The notes beneath the pieces are model-generated. The model was given only the letters and a program-made list of their open reading frames with translations. It made no database searches and was not told the DNA's origin. A stretch of 6,264 nucleotides of DNA from Calditrichota bacterium (lineage in GTDB: Bacteria; Zixibacteria; MSB-5A5; GN15; FEB-12). The DNA lies in contig DAOWIC010000184.1 in the NCBI GenBank assembly GCA_030641085.1, positions 1 through 6,264 on the forward strand. Direction: 5' to 3'. How positions within the stretch are numbered: the stretch's first letter is position 1; every line of letters begins with the position of its first letter. Both the position numbers and the translations under genes were made by a program. Shown piece after piece: positions 1-6,097 of the stretch.

Positions 1-1091
1 CTGGACGGATCGAAATAGTACCAGAGGGCAAACGTTACCGCGGCGATTCCGAGCACGATCGGCACGAACACCGCCGCCACCCGGTCGGCCAGCCGCTGCA
101 CCGGCGCTTTTTTTCCCTGGGCTTCGGATACGAGCCGGATTATCGATGCCAGGAAGCTGTTTTCGCCGGCCGCCTGGACCAGCATCTTGAAGGGCAGGTT
201 ACCGTTGAGCGACCCGCCTATCGCCGGGTCGCCGGTCTGCTTTTCGACCGGAATCGGCTCGCCGGTCAACATCGATTCATCGACCACCGGCGTGCCCTCG
301 ACTATCTCACCATCGGCCGGAATACGCTCGCCCGGTCTGACCAGCAGGGTCATACCCGGTTTGATCGCTCCGGCACCGATCTCCACCTCGACATTATTGA
401 TTATCTCCGTTGCTTTGGGCGGTGCCAGTCGGGCAAGAGCCTTGATCGCCTCGCCTGCCCGGCCCTTGGAGCGCGCTTCCAAAAACCGCCCCAGCAGAAT
501 TAGCGTAATGATCATAGCCGACGAGTCGAAATAGAGATACTCGATATCGCCCCGGTATATCCCGACCAGCGCGTACAGGCTCCAGCCGTAACCGGTCAGC
601 GTTCCCAACGCTATCAGGGTGTTCATGTTGGCTCGGCCGTGACTCGTCTGTAGCAAGGCGTCGGCAAAGATACCTTTGCCCGCGTAGAACAAAACGACAC
701 CGGCCACGACCGCCTGCGCCAGCCCGTTGAAAAACTGTCCCCCCGGGTAGCCACCGGTGAACATCGGCCACATAGCTATTATGGCCAGTACAAGTGTCAC
801 CAGCAGCGCCAGTGAAAAATTCGAGCGGGCAACGCCAAGTTCACGAGCATTTGAGGTGAGCACATCGGGAGTGCCGATTGTAGCGTCGTAGCCAAGCTGG
901 CGGATACGTTCGATGATACCCTTTTCATCTATTTGACTTTTATCGAAAGTGATCGTGGCGGAGTTCATCGCCAGGTTGACCCGGCAACTGCCGATACCGT
1001 TCGCGCTCGACAGTATCGACTCGATACTCTTGACGCACGAGGCGCAGTGCATGCCGGATATTTTCAGTGTCAGGTCGCTATAGCTCGCCAT
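1..1091 (-). CDS. copA: Copper-translocating P1B-type ATPase, N-terminal part (cut by left edge)
   Basis: This gene would encode an inner-membrane pump that uses ATP to move Cu(I) out of the cytoplasm. The reverse strand reads without a stop from ATG at 1091 to the window edge (363 codons; the family is usually about 750-830). Residues 6-70 form one heavy-metal-associated domain with the motif GMHCASC (C16 and C19 bind copper). Membrane helices lie near 93-112, 122-143, 155-177 and 186-203, including the Cu-ATPase signatures ANMNTLIALGT and AMIITLILLGRFLE. The actuator domain (about 205-330) carries the phosphatase loop TGEP at 276-279, and a further helix begins near 338. The CPC metal site, the DKTGT phosphorylation site and the nucleotide-binding domain lie beyond the left edge. 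The ECF sigma gene ends 55 bases upstream in the same direction, so the two may be cotranscribed. No clear Shine-Dalgarno precedes the ATG; a 13-base palindrome lies there instead. Copper is preferred over silver or zinc by family signatures; P1B identity is near certain. Confidence 0.95.
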   Translation of the reverse strand, partial: MASYSDLTLKISGMHCASCVKSIESILSSANGIGSCRVNLAMNSATITFDKSQIDEKGIIERIRQLGYDATIGTPDVLTSNARELGVARSNFSLALLVTLVLAIIAMWPMFTGGYPGGQFFNGLAQAVVAGVVLFYAGKGIFADALLQTSHGRANMNTLIALGTLTGYGWSLYALVGIYRGDIEYLYFDSSAMIITLILLGRFLEARSKGRAGEAIKALARLAPPKATEIINNVEVEIGAGAIKPGMTLLVRPGERIPADGEIVEGTPVVDESMLTGEPIPVEKQTGDPAIGGSLNGNLPFKMLVQAAGENSFLASIIRLVSEAQGKKAPVQRLADRVAAVFVPIVLGIAAVTFALWYYFDPS

Positions 1092-1095
1092 GGGC

Positions 1096-1108
1096 TGTAT
1101 AGTATACA
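1096..1108. promoter_or_regulatory. Perfect palindrome just upstream of the copA start
   Basis: TGTATA-G-TATACA has two perfect 6-base arms around one base and ends 4 bases before the copA ATG. Read on the copA strand it also contains TATACT, a good -10 hexamer, but no -35 lies 16-18 bases further upstream, where there is a C-rich tract. It could be an operator for a metal or stress regulator, or an activator-dependent promoter giving an almost leaderless copA message. The sequence does not match an operator I recognise with certainty. Confidence 0.4.
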
Positions 1109-1146
1109 AAAAAAGTAGGGTTGGGGGGTAGGAAAACTATAGCGGC

Positions 1147-1740
1147 TTATTTGATGCCCAACAACAGCAGTAGCTGGGGGCACTTGCGCATCAGTTCCTT
1201 GCGGATTTTGGTCCGTGCCCGATGGAGATACCAGCGGACGGTTGCCTCGGGCATATTCATGATGTTGGCAACATCATCGATTTTGCAGCCTTCAACATCG
1301 CGGAGGATAAACGCCGAGCGTTGTTTTTCGTTGAGACAGTCGGCCGCCTCACGGATATAGCCGTTGATCTGCTGGCGGCGATAGGAAAACTCAGGGCTGG
1401 AATTGAGGTTCTCTATCGACTCGTGAAAGTTTTCCAGCGGCTCGTGACGGTGCCGCTTGTGCTTGCGAATATAGTCGATCGAGGCGTTGACCGTGATGCG
1501 GTAGAGCCAGGTATAAAAACGCTTGCTCTCGTCATAACGCCAGATATTAGCCGCCATCTTGACAAAGACAATCTGGGTGATATCGGCCGCCTCATCGTAG
1601 TCATTGACCATCTTGTAAGCGACTGCCGCCACCTGGCTGCGATACCGATTGACAAGTTCGGTGAAAGCCCTCCTGTTGCCCCCCTTGATCCTGGTGATCA
1701 ACAGTTTGACTTCGCGCTCATCCCGATCATCCGCGACCAT
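1147..1740 (-). CDS. ECF-type RNA polymerase sigma factor
   Basis: This gene encodes an alternative sigma factor that directs RNA polymerase to a specific promoter set. I chose ATG 1740 (197 residues) because AGGA sits 5 bases before it. ATG at 1785 is in frame and adds 15 residues, but has no ribosome binding site. In the 197-residue form, region sigma2 spans about 24-96, with the core-binding segment ending DITQ (53-56) and the -10-recognition segment including FYTWLYRIT. A charged linker covers about 97-135, and region sigma4 about 136-183 has the helix-turn-helix around DDVANIMNMPEATVRWYL. The tail is hydrophobic (LLLLLGIK). There is no sigma3 domain, which is typical of ECF factors. copA follows 55 bases downstream. 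No anti-sigma gene lies beside it in the window; upstream is a terminator and a cell wall gene. ECF identity is firm; its regulon and signal are unknown, and a link to copper is inferred only from position. Confidence 0.92.
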   Translation of the reverse strand: MVADDRDEREVKLLITRIKGGNRRAFTELVNRYRSQVAAVAYKMVNDYDEAADITQIVFVKMAANIWRYDESKRFYTWLYRITVNASIDYIRKHKRHRHEPLENFHESIENLNSSPEFSYRRQQINGYIREAADCLNEKQRSAFILRDVEGCKIDDVANIMNMPEATVRWYLHRARTKIRKELMRKCPQLLLLLGIK

Positions 1741-1853
1741 AGATTTCCTGGACTGCAAATTGCCCGCCCTCTTGGTTGTATTCATGTATGAACCGATTTT
1801 GTGTAGTTAATAATGTAAACAATCTGTCGGCGTTGAGAGTTCCGCCCGGTGTG

Positions 1854-1869
1854 AGTCGGTCTGCCGACT
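1854..1869. repeat. Small inverted repeat in the gap before the sigma gene
   Basis: AGTCGG, a TCTG loop, then CCGACT form a 6-base-pair perfect stem about 110 bases upstream of the sigma start. No T-run follows it on either strand, so it does not look like a terminator. It could be an operator or be meaningless. The rest of 1786-1968 is AT-rich and shows no gene and no convincing -35/-10 pair. Confidence 0.25.
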
Positions 1870-1968
1870 ACATTAAAAATACCGGCTCATAATAGATGGC
1901 GCAAGTCTTTTTTTCTCGCGCTTGCAGCAAGTGAAAACCACAATCACAGACACTCGAAAATCGGCTGC

Positions 1969-1996
1969 AAAAAAACCGCCCCATAAAGGGGCGGTT
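1969..1996 (-). terminator. Rho-independent terminator of the M23 peptidase gene
   Basis: On the minus strand a 9-base-pair stem, AACCGCCCC / GGGGCGGTT, closes a 5-base loop (TTTAT) and runs directly into a stretch of T residues. It lies 26 bases past the stop of the M23 peptidase gene. It is a textbook intrinsic terminator and separates that gene from the sigma-copA unit. Confidence 0.93.
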
Positions 1997-2022
1997 AAGA
2001 ATATTCTCTACTGCCTGGTGCT

Positions 2023-2928
2023 TCAGTTCATATCGTTAAGAATATACTTGGTCGGATTAAAAAATTTACCGTTGCGAATCACTTCGTAGTGTAGGTGCGG
2101 TCCAGTGGAGTAGCCGGTGGATCCCATAAGTCCAATCACTTCACCGCGTTGTACCTTCTGCCCCACTTTTGCCTGGGTCTTGGAAAGGTGGCCGTAGCGG
2201 GTCCGGAAACCGTAACCGTGATCGACCACAATGTATTTGCCCATGTTGACATCTGTTTTGACCTGAACCACCTTGCCGGCGGCGGTCGTGACAATCGGTG
2301 TGCCGGTGTGGTTGGCGATATCGATTCCACGGTGCATCCGTTTGTAGCCGGTAAACGGGTCATATTTCATGCCATAGCCCCGCGAGAGCCAGCCTTTGGT
2401 CGGCCAGATAGAGGGTGTGTGTTCGAGGCGAGCCCTCACCCCCTCGAGCGCTCCTTCTACCTCGGAATACTTCTCTAATTCGAACTCGGACAGCCGAAGC
2501 AGATGATCCACTTCACTCTCGGTGCTGTAGGCGGTCATCTCGGTCTGAGAGAACTGGGCCGCATTTAGCGCGCCCGGACCACCGATACCGAGCTGGCGTT
2601 CCTCGGATGCTACCTCCGGCAGGTCAAACAGGCTGCGAATCTTAATCTCTTTTTCAACCAGCGTAATATAGCGATCTTCGACCTCGGCCAGGTTCCATCG
2701 CATCTGGTCGTATTTTTCCTTGAGACGCTCGTTCTCTGCCCGGAGTTGTTCCAGTTCGGTTTCGTTTACCTTGTCGGAGAAATAGATGGACGAAAGGTAG
2801 AAGCTGGCAAACAGCAGAACTGCAACCGCCGCCACCACGCCATAAATAAGGAGCGTGGGTATACTTAGCTGCTTCGAGACTCCCAGAGAATCGGGAATCA
2901 GCATAAACGTCAATTTCTTTTTCAGCAC
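2023..2928 (-). CDS. Membrane-anchored M23 family metallopeptidase
   Basis: This gene probably encodes a zinc-dependent endopeptidase that cuts peptidoglycan cross-links, or a partner that controls such cutting, anchored in the inner membrane and facing the periplasm. The product has 301 residues and starts with GTG at 2928, where a weak purine-rich GCGAGAA precedes it. A short cytoplasmic lysine-rich start with the LIPDS strand leads into one membrane helix at about 25-49. Residues 53-95 are a heptad-like coiled coil. A linker follows, and the LytM/M23 domain covers about 180-295. Its zinc and catalytic residues are intact: H199 and D203 in HRGID, H247 in YGHLS, and H278/H280 in PHLHYE. An active enzyme is therefore likely rather than an EnvC-type dead activator. 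Relatives with this layout often sit beside bactofilin genes; none is in this window. It is transcribed alone, with its own promoter and terminator. Confidence 0.95.
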   Translation of the reverse strand: MLKKKLTFMLIPDSLGVSKQLSIPTLLIYGVVAAVAVLLFASFYLSSIYFSDKVNETELEQLRAENERLKEKYDQMRWNLAEVEDRYITLVEKEIKIRSLFDLPEVASEERQLGIGGPGALNAAQFSQTEMTAYSTESEVDHLLRLSEFELEKYSEVEGALEGVRARLEHTPSIWPTKGWLSRGYGMKYDPFTGYKRMHRGIDIANHTGTPIVTTAAGKVVQVKTDVNMGKYIVVDHGYGFRTRYGHLSKTQAKVGQKVQRGEVIGLMGSTGYSTGPHLHYEVIRNGKFFNPTKYILNDMN

Positions 2929-3022
2929 TTTTTCTCGCTAAATATCACCGGAAAATGCGTTAACAGACAACAAAGAACAGCAAACCGGCAGGTAATGGAT
3001 TTCCACACAATCACGCGCGGAA

Positions 3023-3049
3023 AGTATACCGGCCGGAAGCCGATGTCAA
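3023..3049 (-). promoter_or_regulatory. Candidate sigma70-type promoter of the M23 peptidase gene
   Basis: On the minus strand a perfect -35 TTGACA (3044-3049) is followed by TATACT (3023-3028), which matches the -10 consensus at 5 of 6 positions. The spacing is 15 bases, shorter than ideal; at 17 bases the hexamer is the poorer TACTTT. Transcription would start near 3015, leaving a leader of about 87 bases. It lies in the 136-base gap after the small lysine-rich gene. Confidence 0.55.
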
Positions 3050-3064
3050 GTTTAATCTGTTCGC

Positions 3065-3217
3065 CTACTTAATTAGCACGTATTCCTTTTTCAGAATCTT
3101 GTCAACTATCCGAACCAGTTTTTCCGATTCCAAATTCTGCAGACTGTACAGGTGCCAATAGGTTTTCTTGGGCAATCCGAAACCACCTGTCAGCTTCTTC
3201 TTTTTCGGTGTCATCAT
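3065..3217 (-). CDS. Small lysine-rich protein, function unknown
   Basis: I do not recognise this gene. It would encode 50 residues with a very basic start (PKKKK), a glycine-containing turn, an aromatic patch (TYWHLY) and a C-terminal amphipathic helix with the charged KLVRIVDKILKKEY segment. The composition suits a small nucleic-acid-binding or ribosome-associated protein, but there is no motif to prove it. The reading frame is open up to 3331. I chose ATG 3217 because GGAGG stands 5 bases before it, one of the best ribosome binding sites in the window; a second ATG follows immediately. It shares direction with the M23 gene but is separated by 136 bases that hold that gene's own promoter. 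The SDR gene is divergent. The strong ribosome binding site is the main argument that it is real. Confidence 0.6.
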   Translation of the reverse strand: MMTPKKKKLTGGFGLPKKTYWHLYSLQNLESEKLVRIVDKILKKEYVLIK

Positions 3218-3587
3218 CGCACCCTCCGGATGAGAGTCATTCGCCCGAACCGGGTGACCAGAGCACCATACTTTAATATCGGGCAATGACGGCAACAGAT
3301 TTAGTTTCAATTCCGAAAAACAGGGGTGCACATACTATGCCGGAAACGCAAATCGCCCCGATTATCCCCACAAAATGTTATCTTGTTGGTATACCACACG
3401 TTGAGGGGCGTCCAAATAAGGGATTACCCGGCCGTTTATGGATTAACAAGTCACTATTATGGGATTGTCCCAATACTGAGCACGGTCTGTTCAACAGTTT
3501 CGTGAAACAACCGGTATTGACCAGTGATTGACTGTCGCGAGTCAAACGATTAAATTGCGTCAAATCGCGTATTACCAAAGGAGAAAC
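3218..3587. other. Divergent intergenic region between the small gene and the SDR gene
   Basis: This 370-base stretch separates two divergently transcribed genes and holds no convincing gene. It contains the GGAGG site of the small gene, a short hairpin CCCG-aac-CGGG at 3244-3254, a short inverted repeat TGGGA-TTG-TCCCA at 3460-3472, and the candidate SDR promoter with its TTGAC/GTCAA repeats (3518-3564). A 64-codon plus-strand frame at 3338-3531 exists but has no proper ribosome binding site. The region is somewhat less GC-rich than its neighbours, which fits control DNA. Confidence 0.5.
3528..3556 (+). promoter_or_regulatory. Candidate promoter of the SDR gene with overlapping operator-like repeat
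   Basis: TTGACT (3528-3533; 5 of 6 matches to the -35 consensus) and TAAATT (3551-3556; 4 of 6 matches to the -10) are separated by exactly 17 bases. The start would be near 3563, about 25 bases before the ATG. The -35 is one arm of an inverted repeat, TTGACT-GTCGCG-AGTCAA (3528-3545). TTGACC at 3518 and GTCAAA at 3559 add two more half-sites, so a repressor could cover this promoter. Confidence 0.5.
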
Positions 3588-4346
3588 ATGACCTCTTTGA
3601 ACGAAAAAACAGTCCTAATAACCGGCGCTTCGGCCGGAATCGGTCAGGCCTGCGCCCGGAAATTCGCCGCCGAGGGCGCCCGGCTGATCCTCGCCGCACG
3701 CCGGGTCGAGCGGCTGAAAGAACTGGCCGCGGAACTGACTGTGGAGACCCTGCTCGTTGAACTCGATATTCGCGACCGAAAAGCGGTGAACAAAGCAATC
3801 GACGATCTGCCGATCGCGTGGAAAACAATTGATATCCTCGTCAATAATGCCGGCCTGGGGCGCGGTTTTGACAAGCTCCACGAGGGCGACCCGGACGGCT
3901 GGGAGGAGATGATCGACACCAACGTGAAGGGTCTGCTCTATGTCAGTCGGGCGATAATCCCCCTGATGGTTGCCCGCGGCTCCGGCCACGTGATCAATAT
4001 CGGTTCCATCGCAGGCCACGAGGTCTATCCGGGCGGCAATGTCTACTGCGCCACCAAGTATGCAGTCGACGCCCTGACCAAGGGGATGCGACTGGATTTG
4101 GTTGATACGCCGGTGAAGGTTTCGACAGTTGACCCGGGGCTGGTCGAGACCGAGTTCTCGCAAGTGCGGTTTAACGGTGACAAGGAACGGGCCAGGACCG
4201 TCTACGAGGGTTATCAGCCGCTGACCGGCGATGATGTCGCCGACGCCGTGGTCTGGATTGCCGGACGACCGGAGCACGTTCAGATCGCCGAGGTGATCAT
4301 CTTCCCCACCGCGCAGGCGTCAGCCATGGTAACCCACAAAGAATGA
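3588..4346 (+). CDS. ydfG: YdfG-like NADP-dependent short-chain dehydrogenase/reductase
   Basis: This gene encodes a cytoplasmic oxidoreductase of the classical SDR family. E. coli YdfG oxidises L-allo-threonine, serine and other 3-hydroxy acids with NADP and reduces malonic semialdehyde. The product has 252 residues, close to the 248 of E. coli YdfG. Visible motifs are the cofactor loop TGASAGIG (12-19), paired arginines R38/R39 after the second strand (NADPH preference), D60 for the adenine ring, NNAG (86-89) and the catalytic S140, Y153 and K157. PG (183-184) follows, and then the YdfG-like segment VETEFSQVRFNGD. AAAGGAG stands 7 bases before ATG 3588, which fixes the start; the frame extends upstream to 3528, but only into the promoter. 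The dinB remnant begins 32 bases after the stop and was probably cotranscribed. The natural substrate is not certain from sequence, because YdfG-like enzymes are broad. Confidence 0.93.
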   Translation: MTSLNEKTVLITGASAGIGQACARKFAAEGARLILAARRVERLKELAAELTVETLLVELDIRDRKAVNKAIDDLPIAWKTIDILVNNAGLGRGFDKLHEGDPDGWEEMIDTNVKGLLYVSRAIIPLMVARGSGHVINIGSIAGHEVYPGGNVYCATKYAVDALTKGMRLDLVDTPVKVSTVDPGLVETEFSQVRFNGDKERARTVYEGYQPLTGDDVADAVVWIAGRPEHVQIAEVIIFPTAQASAMVTHKE

Positions 4347-4378
4347 CAACCTCGGGAGGCCGGAAAAGGGAGACACAG

Positions 4379-4659
4379 ATGAACCGCGACGAGTTGATTG
4401 ATGCTTTCGCGTCGGCTGGCGACCGTCTCAGGCAAGCCCTGGCGGAAATGCCGCCCCAGATATGGGACTTCAAACCGGCGCCCGAGTGCTGGAGCATCCG
4501 GGAGACGGCAAGGTAACGCTGAAGCGATAGCTGGAGATGTACGAAGCTCATGTCACCAAATATATCGAGCAGATGCGCCGCAATTTTTCCGCCTGGGAGC
4601 GGACCGGGCAACCGGCCTCATTTAACAAAAAGAACGGGTCAGGACCGTTCGGGCCCTGA
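4379..4659 (+). pseudogene. DinB-like (four-helix, YfiT/DinB_2 type) gene, internally deleted and frameshifted
   Basis: An intact copy would be a DinB-superfamily four-helix metal-binding protein of about 150-170 residues. What remains starts well, with GGGAG 6 bases before ATG 4379, and reads 45 codons to TAA at 4514, through the family's N-terminal features (RDELIDAF, WDFKPAP, CWSIRE). The expected next helix with the first metal-binding histidine is absent. In another frame, from about 4489, the end of a DinB protein is readable: EHPGDGKVTLKR, then TAG at 4528, then LEMYEAHVTKYIEQMRRNF to a TGA at 4657. So the middle, roughly 80-90 residues, is gone, the two ends are out of frame, and a nonsense codon sits in the distal part. 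Only the metal ligand near AHVTKYI survives. It follows the SDR gene by 32 bases. The 45-residue stub may still be translated, but cannot fold as DinB. Confidence 0.8.
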
Positions 4660-4662
4660 CCC
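4627..4662 (-). terminator. Rho-independent terminator of the KamA-like gene
   Basis: On the minus strand GGGTCAGG pairs with CCTGACCC (8 base pairs) around an 11-base loop that can itself form two more pairs. GTTC and five T residues follow. It starts 45 bases after the KamA-like stop. The hairpin includes the last codons of the dinB remnant on the other strand, so the two convergent genes share this DNA. On the plus strand no T-run follows, so it should terminate only the minus-strand message. Confidence 0.75.
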
Positions 4663-4707
4663 TGAAGCATCTGATACCTTCCATCGACGGAGATTGCCGG
4701 TTCCCGA

Positions 4708-5880
4708 TCAGCGGAAACTCGGCAATTGGAAACTGTCCCGGTAGTACTTGTTCTCGTACCCCTCGACCGGCTTGAGCTGGTCCAGCCAGTAGGCGCTGTC
4801 GTCACGGTGACAGACGATGAACCGCTGCTCATCGACCTGGTGTCGGGCGCGGTGGTATTTCATGTAGATATACCGGTGATCCACGCCGACCACCTCAATC
4901 TTGCCCGACTCGTGCGACATCAAAAAACGCAACCGCTTGGCGAGTCCGCCGCACTTGCGTTTCGCCTCCTCCACCTTGCGATACGCTTCGACAATCGGGA
5001 TCGCGTACGCACCGTTGCCGACCGTCGGGCGACACTGAAAAACATAGTACTGCTGGACACCGATAAATGACAATTCGTTCCACAACTCGGCCATTACATC
5101 GGGATCATCCGATATACCCCGGATGATCGGATTCTGGTTCACGCAGATCACACCCGCCTCCAAAAGACGCTGGATCGCCTCGTGGGACTGCGGCGTTAAT
5201 TCGCGCGGGTGATCGTAATGACACATCATGTAGATGCGTCGATCTGGAAGTGAGTAGCGCTTCAACACCTCCATCAACCGATCATCCTCCAGAAAACGGA
5301 ATGGATTGAAAGCCGGCATTTTCGTGCCGATGCGGATAATGCGCACATGATCGATCTGTCGCAACGCTGCCAGAATCTTCTCCAGCCGGGACGTTTTCAG
5401 AATCATCGGATCCCCGCCGGTGAGCAGGACATTGTCTATCTCTGGATGATGACGGATATAGTCAATGCCCGGCTCTATGTCGTAAGTAACTTCGTCGTTG
5501 CCGTTCATGAAGAGCCGTTTTCGGAAGCAGTAGCGGCAGAACGCGGCGCACACCTCGTTGACCAGAAGCAGCGCGACTCGACCATACTTGTGCTGGACAC
5601 CCTGTCGAACTGTGACATCGCTCTCTTTCGAGGCGTCCAGCATCCCCCATGGCCTCAGTTCGATCTCGTCCGGGATCACCAGCCGACGGATAGGGTCGTG
5701 GGGGTCGTTCCAATCAATCAAGCTGAGATAATACTCGTTGGCCCGGAAAGCATACCGGTCGGTAACCGGTTTCAGGCGCGCCTTCTCATCGGCGGTCAAA
5801 TGAGGGATTCGGTCAATGTTGAGCACAAAGCGATGCTTTTTTCTCCGCTCCGTGGAGATGCTTACATGGTTTGCAGCCAT
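4708..5880 (-). CDS. KamA-family radical SAM protein (lysine 2,3-aminomutase-like, divergent substrate site)
   Basis: The family uses a 4Fe-4S cluster, S-adenosylmethionine and usually PLP to move an amino group from C2 to C3 of an amino acid. The product has 390 residues, and AGGAGG stands 6 bases before ATG 5880. The cluster motif is C111-x3-C115-x2-C118, followed by R120, which matches the PLP-phosphate arginine (R134 of clostridial lysine 2,3-aminomutase). LLTGGDPM (152-159) and NQNPIIRGISDDP (248-260) are family signatures. Placed against the clostridial enzyme from memory, K327 in ESGK falls where the PLP lysine K337 of GGGGK lies. The substrate-binding D293 is R284 here, D330 is about L320, zinc ligand C268 is D259, and the C-terminal zinc cysteines are missing. 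EpmB is less likely, since that family is shorter and has SKTP at the PLP lysine. I infer an aminomutase-like enzyme that does not use lysine. No partner gene (acetyltransferase, EF-P) adjoins it. Confidence 0.9.
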   Translation of the reverse strand: MAANHVSISTERRKKHRFVLNIDRIPHLTADEKARLKPVTDRYAFRANEYYLSLIDWNDPHDPIRRLVIPDEIELRPWGMLDASKESDVTVRQGVQHKYGRVALLLVNEVCAAFCRYCFRKRLFMNGNDEVTYDIEPGIDYIRHHPEIDNVLLTGGDPMILKTSRLEKILAALRQIDHVRIIRIGTKMPAFNPFRFLEDDRLMEVLKRYSLPDRRIYMMCHYDHPRELTPQSHEAIQRLLEAGVICVNQNPIIRGISDDPDVMAELWNELSFIGVQQYYVFQCRPTVGNGAYAIPIVEAYRKVEEAKRKCGGLAKRLRFLMSHESGKIEVVGVDHRYIYMKYHRARHQVDEQRFIVCHRDDSAYWLDQLKPVEGYENKYYRDSFQLPSFR

Positions 5881-6057
5881 GAACGCCTCCTTTCTAAAGA
5901 TAACTGCAGCGCTGCCAGCTATACCTGAGCGTTAATCAGTGCCACACGTAATTGTAGAGTGTGGGGAGCAGGCGTCCCCCGACAGAAGCCATTCGGCGAT
6001 CTCAGGCTAACTGACAGTGAAGTGGGCCTAGCAGGCAGTGGCCTTGCGACCATTCCT

Positions 6058-6086
6058 AATATAACACATACGAGCCCGATAGCCAA
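6058..6086 (-). promoter_or_regulatory. Candidate extended -10 promoter of the KamA-like gene
   Basis: On the minus strand TTGGCT (6081-6086; 4 of 6 matches to the -35) and TATATT (6058-6063; 5 of 6 matches to the -10) are separated by exactly 17 bases. TGT directly before the -10 gives the extended TGn motif. Transcription would begin near 6051 and leave about 170 bases of leader before ATG 5880. Confidence 0.55.
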
Positions 6087-6097
6087 GCCTATTTGAC

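Noticed and set aside
187..771. Open frames on both strands (187-534 plus; 394-771 minus) inside the copA region
   Set aside because: They are out of frame with the copA reading, which shows clear family motifs throughout; they have no ribosome binding site or recognisable domain.
1115..1132. GTAGG direct repeat and G-rich tract between the sigma gene and copA, considered as a CsoR-type operator
   Set aside because: The sequence is a direct repeat rather than the GC-tract dyad expected for CsoR, so naming a regulator would be guessing.
1222..1791. Long plus-strand frame of 189 codons opposite the sigma gene
   Set aside because: It mirrors the sigma coding sequence, has no recognisable domain, and the minus strand carries clear sigma2 and sigma4 regions.
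1921..1931. Palindrome CTTGC-A-GCAAG near the M23 terminator
   Set aside because: The arms are only 5 bases with a 1-base centre, and there is no T-run or gene start nearby; it is within chance expectation.
3338..3531. Plus-strand frame of 64 codons in the divergent region
   Set aside because: AGGGG is about 10 bases from the ATG, too far to be convincing; the product has no recognisable motif and its end overlaps the SDR promoter.
3615..4277. Minus-strand frame of 220 codons opposite the SDR gene
   Set aside because: The plus strand encodes all SDR catalytic motifs, so this is an antisense shadow.
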